The notes below the pieces were generated by a model. The model searched no databases. It saw only the letters and a program-made list of their open reading frames with translations, and was not told where the DNA came from. A DNA stretch of 64,000 bases from Nostoc sp. ATCC 43529 (GTDB lineage: Bacteria; Cyanobacteriota; Cyanobacteriia; Cyanobacteriales; Nostocaceae): NCBI GenBank assembly GCA_003326205.1, contig LWTK01000034.1, forward strand, positions 143,326 through 207,325. The letters are read 5' to 3'. The translations under genes were made by a program, and so were the position numbers. The first letter of the stretch is position 1, and each line of letters starts with the position of its first letter. Positions 18,880 to 26,575 of this stretch are shown one piece after another.

Positions 18880-19140
18880 ATGAACATTGAACTCAAACCT
18901 GAACATGAGCAGTTTATCCAAGCTCAAATTGCTAGTGGAAAATTTACGAATGCAGATGAAGTAATTGATGTAGCATTGCAATTGCTAGAAAAAATAAATT
19001 CCGAGTATGCCCAATGGGTGGAAGAAACTCGGCAAAAAGTTGATGTTGCAATTGCTGAAATTGAACGAGGGGAAGTTTTAGATGGCGAAACTGTAGTGAT
19101 GGAGATACTAGAAAAATTTCAAAAGGCGCGTGAGGCTTAG
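18880..19140 (+). CDS. parD: ParD-like antitoxin
   Basis: 86 residues, MNIELKPEHEQFIQAQIASGKFTNADEVIDVALQLLEK then a charged helical tail. The N-terminus fits the ribbon-helix-helix ParD/CopG type that binds its own promoter, and the C-terminus would wrap the ParE toxin. The inverted pair TCAGAGGATAT / ATCCTCTGA around 18735-18816 lies just upstream and could be its operator. The partner toxin gene next door is broken. Confidence 0.85.
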   Translation: MNIELKPEHEQFIQAQIASGKFTNADEVIDVALQLLEKINSEYAQWVEETRQKVDVAIAEIERGEVLDGETVVMEILEKFQKAREA

Positions 19141-19142
19141 TA

Positions 19143-19447
19143 ATGAGTCGCTATCTGATTTCACTATCTGCTAGTCGTGACTTAAATGAAATTGCTGATT
19201 AGTTTTAATCCGAAACTTAGAAGCAGGAGAAAAACTATTTAGAGAGTTTAACAATAAATGCCAAAATTTAGCTATGTTTCCAAATATGGGACGTAGTTAT
19301 GCTCATATTAGACCTTCATTGCGTGGCTTGCCGCTAAATAGATATGTGATTCTATACCAAGTCATTGATGATGGCGTTAAAATTTTGCGCGTTGTTAGCG
19401 GTCGTCAAGATTTAGAATCTTTATTTGCAGACTGGGATGATGAATAA
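19143..19447 (+). pseudogene. parE: ParE-type toxin gene with a frameshift
   Basis: It begins ATGAGTCGCTATCTGATTTC, giving MSRYLISLSASRDLNEIAD and then TAG at 19200-19202. The rest of a ParE/RelE-like toxin continues in another frame: LIRNLEAGEKLFREF ... GRSYAHIRPSLRGLPLNRYV ... VVSGRQDLESLF and a stop at 19445-19447. Total length of 305 nt fits loss of one base near 19200-19206 (TAGTTTTA) from a gene of 101 codons. It follows parD by 2 nt. A programmed frameshift or a sequencing error is possible but less likely. Confidence 0.82.
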
Positions 19448-19688
19448 AGACATGGATTTTATTAACTCCGATCGGAAAATATAAAACGTTCTTTGTTTTG
19501 CCGTAAGAACAGATACAGGACTCATATTTGATTTTTGAAAAAAATCAATAAACTTGTGCCTCGCCTCTTTCCTGTTAAGAGTTTTTTGTTCCCTATTCCC
19601 TCTCTACGCAAATAATTTCCCAAATCAAAGCAAACTCCTATACAACTTTGGGAATACTGAAATTAAGTATCCTAAAGGAGTATTAAAA

Positions 19689-20162
19689 ATGGCAGAAAAT
19701 CGTGTCAGTGCCAGCTTAAGCCCAGCAGATAAGTACGCAGTCATGCAGGCAATATCCACTATTAGAGAAAAGTTACCATTTTTAATTGATTTGACCCCTG
19801 AAGACCGGCGGACAATGCTGAAGATGGGAGATAAAAGTCGGGCTTTTGTCAGCAAAGCCTTAGAAGTAGCCACACAAAACCCTAACTTTTTGCCTCGTTC
19901 TTTTGATTTAGAAGAGATGCGCCGGGACTTGGAAATATACGAGGACTTGTATCCCGTGCTGTTATCTTTGACCCAACTCCAAGAACTGGTAGATGATACC
20001 TGTATAGCCGCAGCTAGCGAAGCTTATGCCGCAGCATTAGCAATTTATAACTATGCCAAAGCTAGCGGTGATGTTACAGGTTTAGATGCAGTCATTGATG
20101 AGATGGGACGCAGGTTTAACCGCCGTTCTAAGAAAAAACAACCCGAAGTCCCAGTTAGCTAA
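19689..20162 (+). CDS. Conserved hypothetical protein, all-helical
   Basis: 157 residues from MAENRVSASLSPADKYAVMQ; AAGGAGT 10 nt upstream supports this start, although the frame opens earlier. The sequence is helical (IREKLPFLIDLTPEDRRTMLKMGDKSRAFVSKALEVA ... SFDLEEMRRDLEIYEDLYPVLLSLTQLQELVDDTCIAAASEAYAAALAIYNYAK) with a basic C-terminus. I recall similar unnamed proteins in several bacterial phyla but know no function. It has no obvious partner. Confidence 0.8.
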   Translation: MAENRVSASLSPADKYAVMQAISTIREKLPFLIDLTPEDRRTMLKMGDKSRAFVSKALEVATQNPNFLPRSFDLEEMRRDLEIYEDLYPVLLSLTQLQELVDDTCIAAASEAYAAALAIYNYAKASGDVTGLDAVIDEMGRRFNRRSKKKQPEVPVS

Positions 20163-20221
20163 AGCCGAAAATAGCCAATTACAGCAGTTGTCAATTTCAG
20201 TAGAATACACGTTATTTGTAG

Positions 20222-20241
20222 GGGCGCACAGCTGTGCGCCC
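20222..20241. repeat. Palindromic repeat copy 1
   Basis: GGGCGCACAGCTGTGCGCCC is a perfect 20-bp palindrome preceded by TTGTAG. Further copies are at 23617-23640 and 34920-34939. Confidence 0.9.
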
Positions 20242-20330
20242 TTACCACGTTTTGTATCCAAATATTTCTGAAACCCGCGCAGGCGGGTTTTGTCTGTGTA
20301 GCCGCGACTTCTAGTCGCCAGGGCTTTTTT

Positions 20331-20582
20331 GAGCCTCAGAAGGTCAACGTCGAGCCTCAGAAGGTCAACGTCGAGCCTCAGAAGGTCAACGTCGAACCTC
20401 AGAAGGTCAACGTCGAGCCTCAGAAGGTCAACGTTGAACCTCAGAAGGTCAACGTCGAGCCTCAGAAGGTCAACGTTGAACCTCAGAAGGTCAACGTCGA
20501 ACCTCAGAAGGTCAACGTCGAGCCTCAGAAGATCAACGTTGAACCTCAGAAGGTCAACGTCGAGCCTCAGAAGGTCAACGTC
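20331..20582. repeat. 12 x 21-bp tandem repeat
   Basis: Twelve consecutive units of GAGCCTCAGAAGGTCAACGT plus C; variants are GAG/GAA, GTC/GTT and one GGTC/GATC. The unit length is a multiple of three and all three forward frames are open (one reads EPQKVNV repeatedly). No start codon or ribosome site suggests translation. It lies 120 bp upstream of the STAND-TPR gene. Confidence 0.95.
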
Positions 20583-20701
20583 GATCTTAAATCAAGCTTA
20601 AATGCCAAAATTACCTAAAAAAGTCCGATCAATTCCGAAATAGACCCTGTATCTTTAGTAGTTATCCCGTAAACATTAGCGCCTCAAAATTAAATCTGGT
20701 A

Positions 20702-23560
20702 ATGAACCCGCAAAACAAGCCCAAAAGTTTACAAGATATTCTTAAGCAACGTCAACAATCGGGTTTTGTGGGTCGTGAAGACCAGGTAAACCAATTTCGG
20801 CAAAATTTGGCTTTACCGTTAGAAGATGACCGCCGTCGTTTTTTGTTTAACGTTTGGGGTGAAGGCGGAGTTGGTAAAAGTACACTGTTACGCCAGTTTC
20901 GCAAAATTGCTGATGAAGCAAAAATTATCTCGGCTTACATGGATGAAGCTGAAAAAACTGTACCAGAAGTCATGGGGCGTTTAGCCCAAGAGTTAGAACG
21001 CCAAGGTCACAAACTACCGCAGTTTACAGAACGCTACAAAGTTTACCGTCAAAAGCGCCACGAATTAGAAACCGATCCTCAAGCTCCTCAAGGCTTTTCG
21101 GCGTTTGTCGGCAAAACTATGGTAAAAACAGGCGTGCGTCTAGCGCGTCGAGTTCCCGTTAGTGGCGCTGTATTTGATTTTGTAGATGAGGATGCTTTGG
21201 CTAGTCAAGCCGGAGAATGGGCATCATTTATTGCAAAAAAAATTACCAATAAAGATGAAGTGCGCTTAGTTCAAGAACCTGAAGAAGTGCTGACGCCGCT
21301 ATTTTTGCAAGATATTTTTCAAATTGCTAAAGAAACTGCTATTGCCTTGTTTTTTGATACTTACGAACGCACGGGAGAATTTCTAGATAACTGGCTGCGG
21401 GAAATTTTGGACGAACGCTATGGTGAAGTATCTCTCAATATATTGATAACCATCGCCGGTCGCCACGAATTAGATAAAAATCATTGGGCACCTTACGAGG
21501 GGTTAATGGTTCGTTTCCCCTTGGAACCGTTTACAGAAGAAGAAGCCCAACAATATTTAACTCGCAAAGGCATTACTAACAGTCGCGTTGTGGAAACGAT
21601 CTTACGCCTTTCTGGAAATTTGCCCTTGCTAGTAGGAATGTTAGCAGATGCTCATCCCAATGACCCCAACCAAGTATTCGAGCCTAGCAGCAGTGCTGTA
21701 GAAAGATTTTTAAAATGGGTTGATGACCCCAAACGGCGACAAGTTGCTCTCGATGCTGCCATTCCTCGGTGCTTAAATCGAGATGTCATAGCCAAGTTAA
21801 GAGGAGAACAAGAAGCAGATGAGCTATTTACTTGGCTCAAAGAAACATCCTTTGTCAACGAACGTACCGACGGCTGGGCTTATCATGATGTGGTGAAAAC
21901 GCAAATGTTACGCCACAAGCGCCTTTCATCGCCGCAAGGTTGGGCTGAGATACATAGTAAGTTGGCAGACTATTACGACACGCTAGGTAACGAACTGCAA
22001 TTAGAGGAAGTAAAAGCTTGGCGCGATAAAACTTGGCAAAGCTATAAGCTCAATGTTTTGTATCACCGCTTATGCCAATCACCACAAAAGTACTTACCTG
22101 TAGCTCTCAATGAATTCCTTGCTGCTCTCAAAAACCAACGGAGTTTTGCCCAACTTTGGGCAGCAACAATGCTTCAGGCTGGTAAAGATGTTGACTCTGC
22201 TGAACTTCAGCGTTGGGGCGAGCAACTAGCCAATTGGTTAAAAGCCTATGAAGACAAACATTATGAAGCTGCCGCCCAAATGCTTACAACCCTGTTGAGC
22301 GATGCTAGCCTTGAGGACAAATGGCGTGCAGTAGCTTTAGATTGGCGGAGTTATATTTACTCTCAATCTAATCAATACTCAAAAGCTTTAGAAGATTTAA
22401 CCCAGGCAATAAATTTAGTGCCTGAAGAAGTTGAGTATTTAACAGTTCGAGGGATGACTTACTGCCAAATGGAGCGCTACCAAGAAGCACTGCAAGACTT
22501 TCATCGTGTTATTGAGCTTAACCCGAATTATCAATGGGCGATCGCAAGTAGAGGCGTGACTTACCGCCTGATGTACCAATACGATGAAGCACTGCAAGAC
22601 TTAAACCGCGCTATTGAACTTGACCCTAATGACCAATGGGCGCTGGCACATCGGGGTGTAACTTACCGCCTGATGCACCGATATGAGGAAGCACTGCAAG
22701 ACTTAAACCGCGCCATTAAACTTGACCCGAATTATCAATGGGCGATCGCAAGTAGAGGCGATACTTACCGCTATATGCACCGATATGAGGAAGCACTGCA
22801 AGACTTAAACCACGCCATTGAACTTGATGTCGATTACCAATGGACACCAGCCACAGGATTTAGGGGTTTTATTTACCGACGAATGCAACGCTACCATGAA
22901 GCACCACCGCAAGGCTTAAACCGCCCCATTATACTTAACCATAATTACCAATGGGTGCTGGCACGTCGGGGTTATACTTATCGCCAAATGCAGCTCTACA
23001 GTGAAGCACTACAAGATTTAAACCGTGCTGTTGAAATCGATCCCAAAGATGACTGGTCGCTGATAAATAGAGGTTATACGTATCTGATGCTTAAGTGCTA
23101 CAATGAGTCTCTTGCAGATTTCAATCGTGCTGTTAACTTAAAATCTGGTGTCGTTTTACCTCAGAGACCTGAAACCAGTGGGTTTCCAAACTCCCGTCAG
23201 GTTTTTTATGATTGGTATTTGTATAATCGTGCTTTAGTTTACCTAGCCATAAACCAACCAGACAAAGCACGGGCTGATTTAGCCCTTGCCATCAAGCTTG
23301 CTAAAGAGCATTACCAAAAAGATGCTAAAAACTGGCGTAATAGTTTTAACTTAGCTCTTTACTATTTGGCTGCCCAATATCATCAACCAGCAGAGCAGTT
23401 ATATCAGCATACCTTATCTCAAGGTGCTTCCTTAGATATCCGTATACCAATCCAAATAGCAATCCAAGACCTGAATGAGTTTTTAACTGTGTTCCCTAAC
23501 TACGTCCAAGCTACATCTATGCAACAGCTGTTGCAGTCTTCTCTAAATGACATTATTTAA
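20702..23560 (+). CDS. STAND-like NTPase with C-terminal TPR repeats
   Basis: 952 residues. A short N-terminal piece ends in FVGRE, followed by the P-loop GEGGVGKST (53-61) and a Walker-B-like IALFFDTYERTG near 215-225, then a winged-helix-like region and about seven TPR units between 545 and 800 (ALQDLNRAIELDPNDQWALAHRGVTYRLMHRYEEA type). STAND NTPases oligomerise when their repeat domain senses a ligand or partner. There is no recognisable N-terminal effector domain, so output must come from an insertion (about residues 135-180) or from a partner. One TPR (near 725-745, with a PPQGLNRPI variant) is degenerate. Confidence 0.82.
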   Translation: MNPQNKPKSLQDILKQRQQSGFVGREDQVNQFRQNLALPLEDDRRRFLFNVWGEGGVGKSTLLRQFRKIADEAKIISAYMDEAEKTVPEVMGRLAQELERQGHKLPQFTERYKVYRQKRHELETDPQAPQGFSAFVGKTMVKTGVRLARRVPVSGAVFDFVDEDALASQAGEWASFIAKKITNKDEVRLVQEPEEVLTPLFLQDIFQIAKETAIALFFDTYERTGEFLDNWLREILDERYGEVSLNILITIAGRHELDKNHWAPYEGLMVRFPLEPFTEEEAQQYLTRKGITNSRVVETILRLSGNLPLLVGMLADAHPNDPNQVFEPSSSAVERFLKWVDDPKRRQVALDAAIPRCLNRDVIAKLRGEQEADELFTWLKETSFVNERTDGWAYHDVVKTQMLRHKRLSSPQGWAEIHSKLADYYDTLGNELQLEEVKAWRDKTWQSYKLNVLYHRLCQSPQKYLPVALNEFLAALKNQRSFAQLWAATMLQAGKDVDSAELQRWGEQLANWLKAYEDKHYEAAAQMLTTLLSDASLEDKWRAVALDWRSYIYSQSNQYSKALEDLTQAINLVPEEVEYLTVRGMTYCQMERYQEALQDFHRVIELNPNYQWAIASRGVTYRLMYQYDEALQDLNRAIELDPNDQWALAHRGVTYRLMHRYEEALQDLNRAIKLDPNYQWAIASRGDTYRYMHRYEEALQDLNHAIELDVDYQWTPATGFRGFIYRRMQRYHEAPPQGLNRPIILNHNYQWVLARRGYTYRQMQLYSEALQDLNRAVEIDPKDDWSLINRGYTYLMLKCYNESLADFNRAVNLKSGVVLPQRPETSGFPNSRQVFYDWYLYNRALVYLAINQPDKARADLALAIKLAKEHYQKDAKNWRNSFNLALYYLAAQYHQPAEQLYQHTLSQGASLDIRIPIQIAIQDLNEFLTVFPNYVQATSMQQLLQSSLNDII

Positions 23561-24010
23561 AATATAGCGGTTTTCAATTGAACGGAATACAGCGAAAGAA
23601 AATCAAATCATTGTAAGGGCGCACAGCTAGCTGTGCGCCCCTACCTCGTACCTCACTAGAACAAGAAACGCTATATACAAGTCTTATACCGTACCAAATT
23701 TGTCTAATCGCTTAACTCAATTGCATAGAAATATTAAGCGATCGCCTTCTCTTTCAGAGACGCTACTGCGTAGCTTGCTTCTCCGTTCGCGTAGCGTTCC
23801 GCAGGAAAGGAGTACGACGGTTACGCCTACGCCTTTACATTATCCCCGTTTCATAACATTGTGTAGGCGTAGGCGTAGCCCAACCCAGGCATCGCTTAAC
23901 ATCAGATTCTTGCAAAAATCTTTCAAAGATTACTGCCGAGTATCCAGGGAACGCACTAAAAACTTACTATTAAATTTTCTCATTAACTAGTTAAGGTTTT
24001 ACTATCAACT
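23561..24010. other. Intergenic with stacked repeats
   Basis: 450 bp. It holds palindrome copy 2 (23617-23640), GCGTAGCTTGCTTCTCC / GCGTAGCGTTCCGCAGGA repeats (23760-23810) and CTACGCCT/GTAGGCGTAGGCGTAG inverted copies (23823-23880). A 96-codon open stretch here is made of these repeats and is not a gene. Confidence 0.65.
23617..23640. repeat. Palindromic repeat copy 2
   Basis: GGGCGCACAGCT followed by AGCTGTGCGCCC: the same palindrome as at 20222 with a 4-bp duplication of AGCT at the centre, keeping perfect symmetry. Confidence 0.9.
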
Positions 24011-24667
24011 TCAGCAAAACTTGGGGTTAACCATTGGTACTTCTTTAAAACTCTCTGGTTGTGGTTCTAAACCTTTGTCAGCAAAATGCTTATTCATCAG
24101 CGCCAGGACTTGTGGTGCTTGAATTTGGCTGTAGCGGGTTTTGTCAGGCATCACTAGATTTGGCCCGGCTTTGCAGTTTTTCATACAGCCGGTGCCCTTG
24201 ATTGTAACTTGGTCTTCTAAACCGCGATCGCTCAAAGCCGCCTCCAACGCCTGACAAACTGCTTTACCACCGCGTTTCATGCAATCAGACTTTTGACACA
24301 CCAAGATTGTCGCTTTGGTCTTCGCTGGTTTTACCTTTGCATTATCAATTGATGGGGGTTCTTGTGGTGCAGCGATAGTTTGAACTCTGGCCACTTCAGA
24401 ACGCGCCGCCATCACACGTTCAGCTTTGAATGTAACTTTGTCTTTTTTTATATCGTGTTTTTTGTAACCAACAACTTGTAGCCAAGTACCTCGTGCTAGC
24501 CGCAAATCAAAAGCAGCCCGTAAATGCTTAGCGAGTTTAACGTAACACTCACCTTCATGAGTACCTAGCAGCAAACCTTTTAGCTTATAGCCATCTTTAA
24601 TAACAAAATCTATAAACCTGCCCTCAAGGCAAAATTCCGATACTTCTAGACTCTGACATGCACCCAT
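24011..24667 (-). CDS. Thioredoxin-like [2Fe-2S] ferredoxin-domain protein
   Basis: 218 residues. The N-terminal 85 residues form a beta-rich domain (EGRFIDFVIKDGYKLKGLLLG ... GTWLQVVGYKKHD). A linker follows, then a thioredoxin-like ferredoxin domain with cysteines at 124, 129, 138, 161 and 165 (VCQKSDCMKRGGKAVC and GTGCMKNCKAGPN). Such domains carry one [2Fe-2S] cluster, as in NuoE and HoxE. The redox partner is unknown. An AGGAGG-like sequence (AAAAGGAGGTTAAAAA on the coding strand) lies right before the ATG. Confidence 0.85.
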   Translation of the reverse strand: MGACQSLEVSEFCLEGRFIDFVIKDGYKLKGLLLGTHEGECYVKLAKHLRAAFDLRLARGTWLQVVGYKKHDIKKDKVTFKAERVMAARSEVARVQTIAAPQEPPSIDNAKVKPAKTKATILVCQKSDCMKRGGKAVCQALEAALSDRGLEDQVTIKGTGCMKNCKAGPNLVMPDKTRYSQIQAPQVLALMNKHFADKGLEPQPESFKEVPMVNPKFC

Positions 24668-24744
24668 TTTTTAACCTCCTTTTAACTAATACAAGCTAAC
24701 TACAACGATCTTTTCAACACCAGGGTAAAAATTAGCAATGTAGG

Positions 24745-25017
24745 TTAGGGCTTTTGGTAACGACTTTTCCAGCAGCATTCAAGAGTCCAAATTTGGTCTT
24801 GGCGAGAAGTAGTGAATCGCCGTATCACACTCCAAAGTTGAACAGCCGCAGTAGCACAACTAATTTCAACTTGTAATGGCTGATTAGTCACACAACTACA
24901 CGGAATATCTAACTCCTTTAGGCGTTGATAGACTTGCCAACGGTCTGCCCAATTCACTTCTACAACGTGCTTGTTTTCTACTTCTGAACTAAACGATTTC
25001 AAGAGAATTGCCCTCAA
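24745..25017 (-). CDS. Conserved cyanobacterial hypothetical protein
   Basis: 90 residues if the TTG at 25017 is used; no ATG exists in frame upstream before a stop. Sequence: DRWQVYQRLKELDIPCSCVTNQPLQVEI ... AVQLWSVIRRFTTSRQDQIWTLECCW. It has a compact alpha/beta look, common for small Asr-type proteins of Nostoc. Same direction as, and 77 bp upstream of, the [2Fe-2S] gene, so they may be co-transcribed. No function recognised. Confidence 0.65.
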   Translation of the reverse strand: MRAILLKSFSSEVENKHVVEVNWADRWQVYQRLKELDIPCSCVTNQPLQVEISCATAAVQLWSVIRRFTTSRQDQIWTLECCWKSRYQKP

Positions 25018-25466
25018 AGTGCAACAAACTTGCAGTAAATACCGCGATATAACTTCTTACTTTTTCAAAGTCATGGGAGTTTGACCTCTTAAAACCAGCA
25101 TACCTTAAGTGCAAACAATTCTCATTAACTTTGGAAAAAAAATAATTACTGGGGATTGGGCATTGCGAGTTAGGAGTGAGGAGTTAGGAGTTAAGAATTA
25201 TTTTCCTTGTCCCCTTGTCCTCTTCTCTCCCTCATCTCCATGCCCCATGACGGCAGTTGCTCCACTTGGGTAGACCCCAAGACCGCACTGCCTCCCCCAT
25301 GCCCTAATCTCTTAACATCATTCAATAAATAAATAAACTCGACAATTTTTGTAGCTAAGAATTAAAAATTTAGTCATAGCGAAAAGGCCTTGCCATTATT
25401 GTGAAAATGTTAGTATATAAAGACTAAGCAGTTAAAAACTGTAACTGCTAAAGAGCGAGGAGAACA
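25018..25466. other. Intergenic before dps
   Basis: 449 bp with a GGAGTTAGGAGTTAAGAATT block and C-rich repeats (CATGCCCCATGACGG...GCCTCCCCCATGCCC, 25150-25310). The dps promoter should lie in the AT-rich last 100 bp, where GTTAGTATATAAAG (about 25408-25421) is a -10-like element. AGCGAGGAGAACA supplies the ribosome site. Confidence 0.55.
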
Positions 25467-26021
25467 ATGTCTGAAACACAAACTTTGTTACGAAATTTTG
25501 GTCATGTATATGACAATCCTGTACTGTTAGATCACAGCGTAACTGCCCCAGTTACAGAAGGATTCAACGTTGTATTAGCTAGTTTCCAAGCACTTTACTT
25601 GCAGTACCAAAAACATCATTTTGTAGTGGAAGGTGCAGAATTTTACTCTCTGCATGAGTTTTTTAATGAAAGCTACAATGAAGTGCAAGACCACATCCAT
25701 GAAATTGGAGAGCGCTTGGATGGACTGGGCGGTGTGCCAGTTGCAAGCTTCAGCAAACTAGCAGAATTAACCTGTTTTCAACAAGAACCTGATGGCGTAT
25801 ATTCTGCCCGCCAAATGGTAGAAAATGACCTAGCTGCTGAACAAGCCATCATTGGTGTGATTCGCCGTCAAGCTGCTCAGGCAGAGAGTTTAGGGGATCG
25901 GGCTACACGCTATCTCTACGAAAAGATTTTGTTAAAAACTGAGGAACGTGCTTATCATTTGTCCCACTTCCTCGCTAAAGACAGCTTAACCTTAGGCTTT
26001 GTCCAAGCTGCTCAAAGCTAA
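25467..26021 (+). CDS. dps: Dps-family ferritin with His-type ferroxidase centre
   Basis: 184 residues, four-helix-bundle Dps sequence that stores iron and detoxifies peroxide as a dodecamer. By manual alignment to E. coli Dps the ferroxidase ligands H51, H63 and E82 are kept ([26 protein letters not shown]), while Asp67 is Asn67 and Asp78 is His78. This matches the His-rich centres described for some cyanobacterial Dps (NpDps4 type) that react differently with iron and oxygen. A terminator follows directly. The start is set by GCGAGGAG 6 nt upstream of ATG. Confidence 0.93.
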   Translation: MSETQTLLRNFGHVYDNPVLLDHSVTAPVTEGFNVVLASFQALYLQYQKHHFVVEGAEFYSLHEFFNESYNEVQDHIHEIGERLDGLGGVPVASFSKLAELTCFQQEPDGVYSARQMVENDLAAEQAIIGVIRRQAAQAESLGDRATRYLYEKILLKTEERAYHLSHFLAKDSLTLGFVQAAQS

Positions 26022-26093
26022 AACTCTGATAATCTAGATTTTTCTACCTACAGCGAAAGAAAAAGTCAGCAGGATTAACTCTTAAAATATTAT

Positions 26094-26137
26094 AAAAAAT
26101 GGCAGAGATTAGCATTCCTATCTCTCTGCCATTTTTT
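26094..26137 (+). terminator. Intrinsic terminator of dps
   Basis: TGGCAGAGA pairs with TCTCTGCCA across a 14-nt loop, extended by A6/T6. The T-run closes the stem. Confidence 0.88.
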
Positions 26138-26575
26138 ATATAAGTCAACATATTTACATCGTATTTAACCTTGAAAATATTTAGCAATTAGTTAGCCAAC
26201 ATATATTTTGATGTCAGTAACCTATTTGTTATAAATAAACACCCAGGTATCTGCCACAATAAATCAACATTTGTTGAAAATTTTCATCAGATTAAATAAA
26301 AAATCTTCGCAAGAGCTAGAAAAAATTTAGTACCACAATTTAATAAAATTAGAAATAGGAAATAATCTATTGAGCATGGAGCATTGGGCATGGGGCATGG
26401 GGGATGAGGATGAGGAGCAGGGGAAGAATAACTCTTCACTCCTAACTCAGCACTTCCAATGCCCCATGCCCCATACCCCATCCAAGTTAGAAAACTTAAT
26501 AATAAAAAGCACGATCGCGGGTAAACACCCTTAAAATAATCAGGATTTGTATTCTCGTACTCCAAGGCAACTACT
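26138..26575. other. dps-carB intergenic region
   Basis: 438 bp, AT-rich on the left, then GGAGCATTGGGCATGGGGCA facing CAATGCCCCATGCCCCATAC (26375-26480). A 92-codon reverse open stretch is made of these repeats. The carB promoter must lie within; no clear elements seen. Confidence 0.6.

Noticed and set aside
20331..20582. Possible CRISPR array
   Set aside because: 21-bp units are directly adjacent with no spacers and no cas genes nearby.
23700..23990. 96-codon open stretch starting TTG
   Set aside because: Made largely of dispersed GCGTAGCG-type repeats; no protein-like pattern.
26287..26565. 92-codon reverse open stretch before carB
   Set aside because: Composed of the ATGCCCC repeat and low-complexity residues (PAPHPHPPCPMPNAPC).
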